Positions 34,723-44,059 of a stretch of 64,000 nt of DNA are shown here, in pieces. The notes under the pieces are model-generated. The model worked only from the letters and a program-made list of their open reading frames with translations. It had not been told where the DNA came from and made no database searches. The first letter of the stretch is position 1. Every line of letters begins with the position of its first letter. Both the position numbers and the translations under genes were made by a program. Source of the DNA: Alcaligenaceae bacterium (GTDB lineage Bacteria > Pseudomonadota > Gammaproteobacteria > Burkholderiales > Burkholderiaceae_B); assembly GCA_947380655.1 (NCBI GenBank), contig CANCRX010000010.1, positions 1 through 64,000 on the forward strand, given 5' to 3'.

Positions 34723-35550
34723 TCAGGCGTGTCTATCGGTCGGATTGTGCTCATAACCGAGCGCCTCAGAAATACGGCTTGCTGTGGCGACTAACTGTGC
34801 GATCCAGGAGTCCTGCATTCTGCCTGAAGGCGCTGAGATCGATAAGCCTGCCACCAATTTGCCGGTATCGTCGTAGATACCGGCTGCAATACAACGCACG
34901 CCCATTTCCAGCTCTTCATTATCTCGCGCATAGCCAAGCTCTCTGACATGCGCAAGCTCTTGCTCGAGTTTGTCCAATTCGGTAATGCTATTGCGTGTGG
35001 TGCCGACCAAACCGGTACGTGTCGCATAGGTACGCACTTGACGGGGATCGGCTGCGGATAAAAAAAGTTTTCCATTCGAGGTCAAATGCAATGGCGCGCG
35101 CCCACCAATTGCACGTACAACCTGCATGCCAGAGCGCTCACTCCAGGCTCGGTCGATATATACAATTTCATCACCCTGCTGCACCGACAAATTCACCGTC
35201 TGTCCGGTCAACTGATGCAGAGCTCGCATAGCATCGATCGCTGCTTCGCGAACATTCAGACGACCTTTTACGAGTGAGCCAAGTTCAAGCAGCCGCATCC
35301 CCAGTTGGTACAAGCCGTTATCCACACGCTCTACATAGCGCGCGAGAACAAGATCATTGAGAATGCGATGCGTAGTAGAAGGATGTAGGCCTGTTGTGAT
35401 GGACAATTCCTTGAGCGTAACAGGGTCAGGCTGCGCCGCTAGCGCATCAAGCAAACAGGTAGCACGCTCCAAAACCTGAATCGCCATACCGGAGTCGCGA
35501 GGCGTGATTGACTCCGGGGCATAAGGCCTTGAACGCAGAGGCTGCGACAT
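34723..35550 (-). CDS. IclR family transcriptional regulator
   Basis: A 275-residue regulator. The N-terminal winged helix (about 25-85: VLERATCLLDALA, LKELSITTGLHPSTTHRILNDL) is followed by the IclR effector domain with NLSVQQGDEIVYIDR, HLTSNGKLFLSA and GVRCIAAGIYDDTGKLVAGLSIS. Its likely ligand is a small organic acid. It is 4 bases downstream of the CinA-like gene on the same strand and convergent with the Bug receptor gene, which it may regulate (inference). Confidence 0.92.
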   Translation of the reverse strand: MSQPLRSRPYAPESITPRDSGMAIQVLERATCLLDALAAQPDPVTLKELSITTGLHPSTTHRILNDLVLARYVERVDNGLYQLGMRLLELGSLVKGRLNVREAAIDAMRALHQLTGQTVNLSVQQGDEIVYIDRAWSERSGMQVVRAIGGRAPLHLTSNGKLFLSAADPRQVRTYATRTGLVGTTRNSITELDKLEQELAHVRELGYARDNEELEMGVRCIAAGIYDDTGKLVAGLSISAPSGRMQDSWIAQLVATASRISEALGYEHNPTDRHA

Positions 35551-35554
35551 GGAA

Positions 35555-36370
35555 TTATTTTGCTGCGGGAGGATCGTAACGAGCCCCCAGACGCTCTGCT
35601 TCCGCTCGCAGAAAAGCGAGTGCTTGGGCAGCGATTTCAGGCTCTCCTTTTACACCCAGTTCAATATGAGGCGAGGCACCATTTTCACCAACAGACGGCA
35701 AACTGAACGCACGCACGCCTGGCCATTTTTGCTCGAGTGTCTCGAGAGCAGGCGTAATACGCGACTCTGGCATACCGTAAACAATGAAAGAATGTTCAGC
35801 GAGCTGGTTCTTATGATGCAAATGCGCATAGCGTGTATCAAGCATCCACTCGAGCATCGGCCATGCCATCACAGGAAAGCCCGGCACAAAGGTGTGATTC
35901 CGGATAAAGAAGCCCGGGATCCGGTTAAAGGGATTCGGCACAATTTCAGAACCCGCCGGAAACATGCCCATTTGCAGACGCTGTTGATTTTCGGGGGCGC
36001 TCATATCCGCAGTACCCTGACCTTTTTCGGCATTTTCAACACAGCGCAATCTGATCTGTTCTGCGGCCTCGGGATGAAGTGCCAGAGGCAAGCCCAGTGC
36101 AGCGCCCGCAGCCTGTCGCGTATGATCGTCAGGCGTGGCGCCAATACCGCCGCAGGACAACACCACATCTCCACTGGCAAAACTGCGCTTGAGGGCCGCT
36201 GTCAACAACTCACGGTCATCCGACAAAATTTCTACCCACGACAACTGTAGACCGCGCGCGCTCAGCAACTCAACCACTTTGGAAAAGTGTTTGTCCTGAC
36301 GACGACCAGATAAAATCTCATCACCAACAATGATCAGACCGATTCGGGAGTTGTTATGAGCTGCAGACAT
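35555..36370 (-). CDS. CinA-type competence/damage-inducible protein, MoaB domain only
   Basis: A 271-residue protein with the MoaB/MogA-like fold of CinA N-terminal domains: GLIIVGDEILSGRRQDKH at 10-27 and SCGGIGATPDDHTRQAAGAALG at about 72-93. It lacks the C-terminal nicotinamide-nucleotide amidase domain, so it is the short stand-alone form common in betaproteobacteria. Its enzymatic role is unsure. It is 4 bases ahead of the IclR gene and may be cotranscribed with it. Confidence 0.85.
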   Translation of the reverse strand: MSAAHNNSRIGLIIVGDEILSGRRQDKHFSKVVELLSARGLQLSWVEILSDDRELLTAALKRSFASGDVVLSCGGIGATPDDHTRQAAGAALGLPLALHPEAAEQIRLRCVENAEKGQGTADMSAPENQQRLQMGMFPAGSEIVPNPFNRIPGFFIRNHTFVPGFPVMAWPMLEWMLDTRYAHLHHKNQLAEHSFIVYGMPESRITPALETLEQKWPGVRAFSLPSVGENGASPHIELGVKGEPEIAAQALAFLRAEAERLGARYDPPAAK

Positions 36371-36466
36371 CAGTTTTCCAGAAAATAAAGGTCATAAAAA
36401 ATAAAACTCGAATACGATATTTCAGCACAAATGACCCCTATGCGGTCAGCTGAAAGACAAACAGCG

Positions 36467-37279
36467 TCAAATATCGACTGTTTTTTCAGTGCGTAAGCGT
36501 CTCAATGCCTCCAGACCAAAGTGGGTATAGACCAAACCAGAAAAGACAGGCAAAAATACCCAGGCAGGTGGGACCAGATTGATCAATGCGCAAATCAGAC
36601 CGATCGTCCAGAACCCGACATTGTGACGGGCAATCAGTAAACGCCTTTCCTCGCTGCTAGCGTGTTCGACGATTGCATCAATACGCATCATCCGGGAGAA
36701 AGCAAAGGTCCACCAGAAAATAGAGACTAGCAAACCGAGCGGCGGAACCAACCAAAAAGGCAAAGTCACGAGCCAGCCCAACGCAAACAAGATACTGACC
36801 CAAATCGCATTCCACAGGCTCACAATAAAGGCCTGCTGCCCCTGAAGTTTTAGCTCTTTATAGTCTCGTGAGGACAAGTGGGCAATCACCATCGGCATCA
36901 CGCAGACAGCCGCTACAGCCAGTCCGAGAATCCCGGAAAGCGGTAAAAGAATAGTGACCGCTGTGATGGGAACAATAAATGACTGCACCGACATCAGTGA
37001 GAACAGCCCCATCGAGAGCATCCACTGATTCGCTTGAATAATGGTTGAGGACTCGCTGATCTGCTGGTCTAGCCAACTTGTCAGCGGGCCGAGAGCCATC
37101 ACAAGCAACAAAATTGCACCGCCCAGCATGATCAGAAATGGTAAGAGCAGCGCGAACAGCATCCGTGGGTGCAGCTGCGAGCGCAGGGCGCGACCAAAAG
37201 CCTGTGCAACGCCGCTCAACCCATAGGAATCAATCACCTCAGGGTGGGCAGACGGATCAGGTGAAAGTTTTTGAATCAT
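36467..37279 (-). CDS. EI24 domain (CysZ-like) membrane protein
   Basis: A 270-residue inner-membrane protein with about six hydrophobic segments. It matches the EI24/CysZ superfamily (helix blocks around 40-65, 88-130, 150-190 and 224-250). CysZ carries sulfate, but this family member is not proven to. It sits between the CinA-like gene and the divergent thioredoxin-like gene. Confidence 0.82.
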   Translation of the reverse strand: MIQKLSPDPSAHPEVIDSYGLSGVAQAFGRALRSQLHPRMLFALLLPFLIMLGGAILLLVMALGPLTSWLDQQISESSTIIQANQWMLSMGLFSLMSVQSFIVPITAVTILLPLSGILGLAVAAVCVMPMVIAHLSSRDYKELKLQGQQAFIVSLWNAIWVSILFALGWLVTLPFWLVPPLGLLVSIFWWTFAFSRMMRIDAIVEHASSEERRLLIARHNVGFWTIGLICALINLVPPAWVFLPVFSGLVYTHFGLEALRRLRTEKTVDI

Positions 37280-37352
37280 CGGAGAACTTTACTCAAGTAT
37301 TGAGGCAGTGAAAGAAGCTATCATAAACAAACCTGATTACGCATGACCAGAC

Positions 37353-37730
37353 ATGACAACTCACCTACCCGGCTCAACCGCGCTGGCAGAACGCCTGAAC
37401 GAAACCGACCCCGTTGTGGTGTTGTGCTTTTGCGCGGCGTGGTGCGATACCTGTAAAGAATATCAGCCTAAGTTTGAAAAGCTAAGCCTGCAGCATCCCG
37501 AGGCAAATTTCGTCTGGATCGATATTGAGGATCATCCCTTACTACTAGGCGATGAGGATGTTGAAAATTTCCCGACTATCGCGATCCTGCACGGCGAAGA
37601 GGTCAGATTCATGGGGACCATATTGCCCCACATCGAACATCTGGATCGCTTGATTCAGGCAATGCAGGCACCAGGCAAACCGCAGGAAACCAATTTGCCT
37701 GAAGATCTCCTCACTCTGCTGAAAAACTGA
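37353..37730 (+). CDS. Thioredoxin-like protein with CDTC motif
   Basis: A 125-residue cytosolic thioredoxin fold. The active-site motif is W30-C-D-T-C34 in place of WCGPC, and the cis-Pro segment is ENFPTIAIL. The loss of Gly-Pro between the two Cys should shift its redox potential and partner set. An acidic C-terminal extension follows. It is convergent with rhlE. Its partner is unknown. Confidence 0.9.
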   Translation: MTTHLPGSTALAERLNETDPVVVLCFCAAWCDTCKEYQPKFEKLSLQHPEANFVWIDIEDHPLLLGDEDVENFPTIAILHGEEVRFMGTILPHIEHLDRLIQAMQAPGKPQETNLPEDLLTLLKN

Positions 37731-37780
37731 CAGCCCTAATCAAGCGGTACGCCTTGAACTGACTACTCAAGCGCTACCAG

Positions 37781-39295
37781 TCAAACCTTTTTAAAGGCAC
37801 CACCCAGCAGCAAACCTACCGGACGCTTCACGCCCAACGCGGGCTTAGCGGGAACTGAGCTGGCTTGCGCTGCTGCGGCAAGTGCTGCAGGCGATGGTTC
37901 GTAAGGCTTGGTAAAAAATTCATCAATCGGTTTTTGAGGCGCACTATAACGGCTCGGACGTGCGGAGCGATCAGCGCTGCGCTCATGACTGGCACGCTCA
38001 GGGCTGCGCTCACCGCTACGACTGCCTGATAGACTGCGCGCGGGACGTTCGCCTGGAGTGCCTGGGCGTGCTTCGCGTGGAGCTGAGCGCGCCAACAACT
38101 CACCAGGGATTTGAAGAACACCGCGTGGCACAGTGGTTTTAATCAGTTTTTCAATATCAAGCAGGTATTTTTCTTCTGCTGGGGCATACAAAGCAATCGC
38201 TTCGCCTTTTGCACCTGCACGGCCAGTCCGGCCGATTCGATGGACGTAGTCTTCCGCGCTGTGAGGTAAGTCGTAATTGATCACGCATGGCACACCTGCT
38301 ACATCCAGGCCACGCGCAGCGACATCGGTCGCGACTAAGACTTCGAGCTCTCCGGACTTAAACGCTTCGAGCGCTTTCATGCGATCAGCCTGGGATTTAT
38401 CACCATGGATGGACTCAGCACGCACGCCATCGAGTTCGAGTTGGCGCGCCAGTCTGCCACAACCGATCTTGGTATTAGAAAAAACAATCACTTGTTTTAA
38501 TCCACGTGATTTCACCAGGTGCACGACTGCTGCACGCTTTGCGTCACCCGACATCGGGTAAGCAATCTGGGTCACCGTATCAGCCGTCGCATTGCGATTC
38601 GCCACTTCAATTTCAACCGGCGAATTAAGGTAAGTGCGACCAAGCTTGCGAATTTCATTACTAAAGGTGGCCGAAAACAAAAGCGCCTGACGCTGAGCAG
38701 GCAGCAAACGAATGATCCGATCCAGGTCCGGTAAAAAGCCCATGTCGAGCATGCGGTCTGCTTCGTCGAGCACCAGAATACCGACTTGACTCAAATTGAC
38801 ATTTTTTTGTTCGACATGATCGAGCAGTCGACCAGGCGTTGCGATCAAGACCTCGCAACCATTGCGCAAGGCTTCTTTTTGTGGACCGATGTCCACGCCA
38901 CCAAATACTACGGTCGATCGCAAAGGCGTATGTCGGCTGTAGCGCTTGACACTCTCGTAGACTTGATCCGCGAGTTCGCGGGTCGGGGTGAGTATCAAGG
39001 CACGTACCGGATGGCGCGCAGGCGATGCGCTGGTATTGGCCAAGGGAATCAAACGGTGCAGAATCGGCAGCGTAAAGGCTGCAGTCTTACCGGTACCTGT
39101 CTGTGCAGCACCCATCACATCGTTTCCGGCCATGATAGATGGCAGGGCTTGCGCCTGGATCGGTGTGGGAGTGGTGTAGCCCGTATCAATCACCGCCTGA
39201 AGCAGCGTCGGATGCAATCCGATTTCAGCAAAAGTTGGGACGGCAGCTACGGGTGCCTCAGGAGTCAGAGCAGGAGTTTGTATGTTTGAAGTCAT
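37781..39295 (-). CDS. rhlE: DEAD-box RNA helicase RhlE
   Basis: A 504-residue ATP-dependent RNA helicase. Motifs in order: GYTTPTPIQAQALP (Q motif), AQTGTGKT, PTRELADQ, LDEADRMLD, SAT, and HRIGRTGR. A basic Arg/Ser-rich C-terminal tail (about 400-465) precedes the short conserved end. It assists ribosome assembly and RNA turnover. A 12-base palindrome CCGCAGCTGCGG (39327-39338) lies in its leader. It is convergent with the thioredoxin-like gene. Confidence 0.93.
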   Translation of the reverse strand: MTSNIQTPALTPEAPVAAVPTFAEIGLHPTLLQAVIDTGYTTPTPIQAQALPSIMAGNDVMGAAQTGTGKTAAFTLPILHRLIPLANTSASPARHPVRALILTPTRELADQVYESVKRYSRHTPLRSTVVFGGVDIGPQKEALRNGCEVLIATPGRLLDHVEQKNVNLSQVGILVLDEADRMLDMGFLPDLDRIIRLLPAQRQALLFSATFSNEIRKLGRTYLNSPVEIEVANRNATADTVTQIAYPMSGDAKRAAVVHLVKSRGLKQVIVFSNTKIGCGRLARQLELDGVRAESIHGDKSQADRMKALEAFKSGELEVLVATDVAARGLDVAGVPCVINYDLPHSAEDYVHRIGRTGRAGAKGEAIALYAPAEEKYLLDIEKLIKTTVPRGVLQIPGELLARSAPREARPGTPGERPARSLSGSRSGERSPERASHERSADRSARPSRYSAPQKPIDEFFTKPYEPSPAALAAAAQASSVPAKPALGVKRPVGLLLGGAFKKV

Positions 39296-39403
39296 TGAAT
39301 TATTTGAAGAATATCCAAACAGTGTACCGCAGCTGCGGCAATTTGTTCGGGATTCCCCTTATATGTGGGTACAAAAGGCCTGATTACAACAACAACGGCT
39401 GGA

Positions 39404-39745
39404 TTACATAAATAATCCAACGATCCAGCGTGTCAGCCATAGTGTCAACATTCCCGAGACTATTAGTAACAAGGCACTACGTGTCCGCATAAACACCCAA
39501 ATCGAGACAATCGCAGCAACCAGCTTGAGATCAAGCATGGGGCCATGCTGAACATTCCAAGGCAAGACCTCTGGCACGATAATCGCCGTCAGTGCCGCCA
39601 GTGGGGCGTAGCGCAATGCACTGCGTACCCTGTCTGGCAAGGGCAACAAATGTCCGACCAATAAATACGCCGCACGCGTAATCACACTGCACAGAGCCAG
39701 AAGCACAATCGCCGCAAAGACATACCAATCATCAGTCAACATCAC
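39404..39745 (-). CDS. azlD: Branched-chain amino acid exporter small subunit AzlD
   Basis: A 113-residue protein with about three or four hydrophobic helices, matching the AzlD family that pairs with AzlC to export branched-chain amino acids. Its ATG overlaps the azlC stop by 4 bases (ATGA), so the two are translationally coupled. Confidence 0.9.
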   Translation of the reverse strand: MMLTDDWYVFAAIVLLALCSVITRAAYLLVGHLLPLPDRVRSALRYAPLAALTAIIVPEVLPWNVQHGPMLDLKLVAAIVSIWVFMRTRSALLLIVSGMLTLWLTRWIVGLFM

Positions 39746-40491
39746 GCACGCTCTTTACGGAAAACTTTTTCTGCCCACATACCCGCTGCACTGCCCACTA
39801 CCACAGCAGCAATCAACCCCAGGCGCAAGGGCCATGGCTGGGTCAGCCAGGCCACCACCCCAGCAGCCAGAATGGAGACCAGTATCGGCTTATTACTAAC
39901 CAAGGGCATCATCATGGCGATCAATGCCAGCACCGCGGCAAAATCCAATGACCATGCCGTGGGTACAAAAGTCCCGAGCGCAATCCCTAGAATGGAGGAT
40001 ATTTGCCATAGCGACCAGGAAGACACTAAGGCGCCAAAATAAAACCAGTGTTGTTCAAGCGTGCCTTTTTTAGGTGCGTCGTTAAAGCGCGGCATGAACA
40101 CGACAAAAGCAACATCGACGCTCAAATACCCCATCACCAGGCGCTTTGGCCAGGTCATATTCTTAAAATAAGGGTGAAGTGCTGCTGCAAAAATAACAAA
40201 TCTGAGATTCACCACCATACCCGCCGCAAAAATCAGCCAGAGCGGCGCGCCAGCCATGATCAAAGGTAAAGCGGTCAGCTGAGCGGAGCCGGCATAGACC
40301 AGTAACGACATTAAAATCGCATCGTGCTCGGTCAGGCCGGACTTCACCATCGCCACCCCCGTCACCACGCCCCATACGATCAAAGCCAGCAAGCCGGGGG
40401 AGACCGCGCGGGCGCCATCACGCATGGCGGCCAGACGCTGCGCACGCAAAGTCTGCTGCGGTGGCTCAGGGATTCGAGAAAAGTCTGTCAA
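39742..40491 (-). CDS. azlC: Branched-chain amino acid exporter large subunit AzlC
   Basis: A 249-residue membrane protein with the AzlC fold (GVVTGVAMVKSGL, YAGSAQLTALPLI, NLRFVIFAAALHPYF). The frame's first possible start is TTG at 40491; an ATG at 40425 would give a shorter N-terminus that still precedes the first helix. Neither has a strong ribosome-binding site. It is divergent from the zinc-finger gene. Confidence 0.9.
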   Translation of the reverse strand: MTDFSRIPEPPQQTLRAQRLAAMRDGARAVSPGLLALIVWGVVTGVAMVKSGLTEHDAILMSLLVYAGSAQLTALPLIMAGAPLWLIFAAGMVVNLRFVIFAAALHPYFKNMTWPKRLVMGYLSVDVAFVVFMPRFNDAPKKGTLEQHWFYFGALVSSWSLWQISSILGIALGTFVPTAWSLDFAAVLALIAMMMPLVSNKPILVSILAAGVVAWLTQPWPLRLGLIAAVVVGSAAGMWAEKVFRKERA

Positions 40492-40606
40492 AGTGGCACC
40501 AGGAAATCAGGCACGCGACCCAGAAAAAGGTTCGCGTCAAATAAGATATTGTAGAGCGGCCGCCTTGTTACAATGTGCTATCCATTTCAACTCAATGAGA
40601 ACCGTC

Positions 40607-40816
40607 ATGTCTGACAACGTCTCTGCTGGCTCAGTCGATATCCCTGTTGAGCTTCAGGCTTCTGATTTGCCCCTGCATTGCCCAGGGCCACGTGCGCCAC
40701 TCTGGAGTATGCATCCACGCATTTATCTGGACATCACCAAGACCGGTTCAGTGCGCTGCCCATATTGCAGTACCGCCTACACGCTCGCCCCCGGCGCAGT
40801 CGTACACGGACACTAA
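40607..40816 (+). CDS. Small zinc-finger (zf-CHCC) domain protein
   Basis: A 69-residue protein with CPGPRAPLWSMHPRIYLDI and then CPYCSTAY. The Cys/His set (C-x-H at 25-36 and CPYC near 51-54) fits the zf-CHCC family related to the NDUFS6 zinc subunit of complex I. The open frame extends to 40424, but the start at 40607 after TGAGAACC matches the family length; an ATG at 40595 is an alternative. It is probably cotranscribed with the NTF2-like gene (11-base gap). Confidence 0.8.
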   Translation: MSDNVSAGSVDIPVELQASDLPLHCPGPRAPLWSMHPRIYLDITKTGSVRCPYCSTAYTLAPGAVVHGH

Positions 40817-40827
40817 GGACAGTCAGC

Positions 40828-41259
40828 ATGCCAGTGATGTTTGCCACCTCCGAGGAAGCAGAACTGGCTTTCTACGATGCGCTCGAGCGAGCAGATCTGG
40901 CGCGGCTGATGCAAGTCTGGTCAGACGAAGAAGAAATCATTTGCGTGCATCCAGGCGGGCTGCGCGTGATTGGTCACCACGCTGTTCAGGAATCCTGGCA
41001 AGAAATACTCTCAAACGGTGCCCTGCATATCCGACCGTCCAATCCAGTGGTGCTACACAGCATGATGAGCGCGGTGCACTCCCTCATTGAGCAAGTTACC
41101 GTGCACGCAACCGAGTCCACTGAAATTGCGAACTGTTATGCCACAAACGTCTATCACAAGGGCCCCACTGGCTGGCGTTTGATTATGCATCATGCTTCGG
41201 CGGCTCCTGGCGAGGCCGGCATGCTTGATTTGCATGATGTGACAGGGATGCTGCACTAA
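40828..41259 (+). CDS. NTF2-like / SnoaL-type domain protein
   Basis: A 143-residue soluble protein. The cone-shaped NTF2 fold is indicated by SEEAELAFYDALERADLARLMQVWSDEEEIICVHPGG, then the beta strands with ESWQEILS and WRLIMHHASAA. It matches the nuclear-transport-factor-2-like family with no assigned reaction. AAGGA overlapping the end of the zinc-finger gene precedes the ATG. The frame is open 50 codons further upstream, but that would overlap the zinc-finger gene. Confidence 0.8.
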   Translation: MPVMFATSEEAELAFYDALERADLARLMQVWSDEEEIICVHPGGLRVIGHHAVQESWQEILSNGALHIRPSNPVVLHSMMSAVHSLIEQVTVHATESTEIANCYATNVYHKGPTGWRLIMHHASAAPGEAGMLDLHDVTGMLH

Positions 41260-41273
41260 CGCACCCCCTCCCC

Positions 41274-42419
41274 GTGACGGCCACCCTAGACTTAACACCC
41301 TGCCCCGTTTCCTGGTGGCTGCCTGAACGGCAGCTACAGACTCTCTACGGCGCGCTCGCCGCACACACTCACCGTGTCAGCTTTATTCGTGAGCGCATTG
41401 AAACACCAGACGGCGACTTTCTGGATCTGGACTGGAGCGCACCGGGCCTAAAACCCCGACCAATCGCCGAATCAATCGACTTGGCCGGTACGTATTCCGC
41501 GCCCGAAAACAGCATCCCGGTCCACACACCCCACTCCCTTTCCTTACAGGACACCGGTGCGGCACGCTGGCTCACAGAGGCTGACCGTCTGACATTGCAA
41601 ACCGCCCACCAGCCTGGCGAGGTCCAGGCACTCGTGATGCTGCACGGACTAGAGGGCAGCAGCAAAAGTCGCTATGTTCAGTCCATCGCCCAGTATTTCA
41701 GGGCGCGCGGGTGGGTCGTAGTCATCGCGCACTTTCGGGGCTGTTCAGGATTTCCTAATCGACTGGCTCGCGCCTATCACTCCGGTGACAGCGAAGAAGT
41801 CGCCTACATTCTGCGCTCCGTTCGCCAGTCCGTTCCGAACGCGGCCTGGCATGCCGTGGGTGTATCGCTAGGTGGAAATGCCTTGTTGAAATACCTGGGC
41901 GAATATCCCGAACAATCAACCTGGCTTCATGCGGCCGCAGGAATCTCGGTTCCGCTTGACTTGGTCGCAGCGGGTAATCATCTGTCTGACAATCCGTTTA
42001 ACCGGCATATTTACAGCCGTTATTTTTTGCGTTCACTCAAACCTAAAGTTCTGGAAAAAGCCAAACGTTTTCCTGGGGTGATTGATGTCATGCGGATTGC
42101 TCAGGCACGTGACTTGCGTGATTTTGATGATGCTTACACGGCCCCCATGCATGGTTTTCGGGATGCGATGGATTACTGGACGCAATCCGCAAGTAAACCT
42201 TGGCTCACATCCATCCAAGTTCCAACGCTTGTTTTAAATGCACGTAATGATCCATTTTTACCTGAGCCTACGCTTCCCTCTGTCGAAAACGCCTCCTCTC
42301 AGGTGTTGCTGCATCAACCAGCCTCTGGCGGCCACGCAGGATTTGTGACAGGCCAATTTCCAGGTGATCTGAGCTGGTTACCTGGGCGACTTGCCAAATT
42401 TTTCACCTTCCATACATAA
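41274..42419 (+). CDS. YheT-type alpha/beta hydrolase
   Basis: A 381-residue hydrolase. The oxyanion region MLHGLEGSSKSRYVQ, the HFRGCSGFPNR segment, the nucleophile elbow GVSLGGNALLKYLGE and the late His in SGGHAGFV match the YheT esterase family. The start is a GTG at 41274 with no clear ribosome-binding site. The physiological substrate is unknown. It is the third gene of a same-strand run after the zinc-finger and NTF2-like genes, and convergent with the bepA-like gene. Confidence 0.9.
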   Translation: MTATLDLTPCPVSWWLPERQLQTLYGALAAHTHRVSFIRERIETPDGDFLDLDWSAPGLKPRPIAESIDLAGTYSAPENSIPVHTPHSLSLQDTGAARWLTEADRLTLQTAHQPGEVQALVMLHGLEGSSKSRYVQSIAQYFRARGWVVVIAHFRGCSGFPNRLARAYHSGDSEEVAYILRSVRQSVPNAAWHAVGVSLGGNALLKYLGEYPEQSTWLHAAAGISVPLDLVAAGNHLSDNPFNRHIYSRYFLRSLKPKVLEKAKRFPGVIDVMRIAQARDLRDFDDAYTAPMHGFRDAMDYWTQSASKPWLTSIQVPTLVLNARNDPFLPEPTLPSVENASSQVLLHQPASGGHAGFVTGQFPGDLSWLPGRLAKFFTFHT

Positions 42420-42454
42420 ACATTTTCTCTGTCACCGTGCGTTCCAGACTGTGA

Positions 42455-44002
42455 CTACTTGAGCTTTTCAAGCAGTCTGCGATTTTCCATAATTTTTTTT
42501 GTTAGCTGACGCAACTCAACATCAATTTGCGACTGTACATAAAAATCCTGTGACAGCGTGCGCGCCTGTTGCAACTGAGTCGCCGCAGCAGGCAGGGCCC
42601 CCACCAAAATGTAATATGACGCCATCGACTGGCGAGCTGAAACCTGATCTCCCAGTCGATCTTCGCTGGTTGCGCGCATCTGGAAAAATCCAGGCTCAGC
42701 ACTCGGCCAGCGCTTGACCTGCTGACTCAAAAAAGCCACTGCTTCTTTGTCTTTGCCCAGCAACTGCAAACATTGCGCAACACGTTGTGCAAAAGACCTG
42801 CGTTCAGGCCAACGCTTCATCCCTGTCTGCGCGATATTCAAGGCGTTGCTGTTGTTTTTATTCGCCAGCTCAAGATCAATGCGCTGCAAGTCCAGATAGG
42901 GAGAGTTTGAAATGATGGCTTGCGCTTGTTGCAAGGCGTTCGAAGCCGTCGCTAAGTCCTTACGGCTGAGGGCCGCAAAAGACAGACCATACCAGGCTGC
43001 GGCACGTCGAACCGGACTGAGTGAGGATCGCTCAGCACGTACCTGACTCGTTTCCTCCTGGAGTTGCTCGACGGCAAGTCGCAGTGACTTAGGGTCTGTC
43101 GCTTGCAACACACGGGATTTTGCCCGGATAAACCAGAATTCATCCGAGGCCTGGTACCGCGCCAAAGGCAGCTGACTGATGCGGTTTTGCATGTCGGTCA
43201 TACGTTGAATACTCAACGGGTGGGTCGAGGAATATACGCCACCACCTCGACCTTCATTGAGCGAGGACGATTTCATGAGTCGGCCAAACATAATCGCCAT
43301 GCCGTTGGGGTCGTAACCAGCTTTACGCAACATTTCAAACCCGGTGCGGTCCGCTTCCTGCTCAGCATCCCGGGAAAACCCAAGCTGTTGTTCAATCGCT
43401 GCTGCCTGACCAAAGGCCGCAATACCCGCGGCAAGATTGGCTCCGCCACCAGGTACCATGGCAGCCAGGAGCGCAGCCGCCATGGAGGCCAGTGCCAGAT
43501 GGCCGCTTTTCTGTTGTTGCGTCAGGCCACGGGCAATATGGCGCTGCACCACGTGTGCAATCTCGTGCGCCATCACGCCGGCCAGTTCGGACTCATCTTC
43601 TGACGCAACAATGAGGCCCGTATTAATGCCAATAAAACCACCTGGCATGGCAAAAGCGTTAATCACGTTCTCGCGCACTCCGAACGCTTCGATTTCAGGG
43701 GCGCCTCCTGGGGCATGGGCCGCGAGTTTACGCGCCATATTGTTCAAATATTGATCAATATCAGGATCACTGATGTAGTCAGGATCCCGTCGCCCCTGCT
43801 CCATGATGGCCTCGCCGAGTTTACGCTCAAGGGCTGGCGATAAATCCGCAGCCGAGGCCGGCCCAAGGGTCGGCGCACCGGTCGGCTGGGCATACACAGG
43901 ACTTACCCAGAGCGGACTGACCAGTAAAGAAACCGCCAGCAAAGCTGCGATGAACTTATCTGAAAGTCTGGACACTTTAGCTAGGGACGGCTCAGGAAAC
44001 AT
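42455..44002 (-). CDS. bepA: BepA-like M48 metalloprotease with TPR tail
   Basis: A 515-residue periplasmic protease (signal peptide ending near VYAQ) that monitors outer-membrane protein assembly. The zinc motif HEIAH is at about 146-150, and the third ligand is in DAEQEAD. A TPR-rich C-terminal half (about 280-515) is typical of BepA/YfgC. The frame extends to a GTG at 44023; the ATG at 44002 is my choice, but neither has a good ribosome-binding site. It is divergent from galU. Confidence 0.88.
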   Translation of the reverse strand: MFPEPSLAKVSRLSDKFIAALLAVSLLVSPLWVSPVYAQPTGAPTLGPASAADLSPALERKLGEAIMEQGRRDPDYISDPDIDQYLNNMARKLAAHAPGGAPEIEAFGVRENVINAFAMPGGFIGINTGLIVASEDESELAGVMAHEIAHVVQRHIARGLTQQQKSGHLALASMAAALLAAMVPGGGANLAAGIAAFGQAAAIEQQLGFSRDAEQEADRTGFEMLRKAGYDPNGMAIMFGRLMKSSSLNEGRGGGVYSSTHPLSIQRMTDMQNRISQLPLARYQASDEFWFIRAKSRVLQATDPKSLRLAVEQLQEETSQVRAERSSLSPVRRAAAWYGLSFAALSRKDLATASNALQQAQAIISNSPYLDLQRIDLELANKNNSNALNIAQTGMKRWPERRSFAQRVAQCLQLLGKDKEAVAFLSQQVKRWPSAEPGFFQMRATSEDRLGDQVSARQSMASYYILVGALPAAATQLQQARTLSQDFYVQSQIDVELRQLTKKIMENRRLLEKLK

Positions 44003-44045
44003 TAATTTTTGGAAAGTTAGCACGTATAAGTTGAAGATTGAAATC

Positions 44046-44059
44046 TCATAAGCTTATGA
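44046..44059. promoter_or_regulatory. 14-bp perfect palindrome in the bepA/galU promoter region
   Basis: TCATAAGCTTATGA lies between the divergent bepA-like and galU genes, about 60 bases ahead of galU. It is a candidate operator for an unidentified regulator. Confidence 0.45.

Noticed and set aside
35549..36250. Long plus-strand ORF (233 codons) across the CinA-like gene
   Set aside because: It lies wholly antisense to a gene with clear family motifs, has no ribosome-binding site and its peptide has no recognisable domain; it arises from codon bias of the real gene.
40678..40827. 50-codon upstream extension of the NTF2-like gene
   Set aside because: It overlaps the zinc-finger gene, and a ribosome-binding site directly precedes the ATG at 40828.
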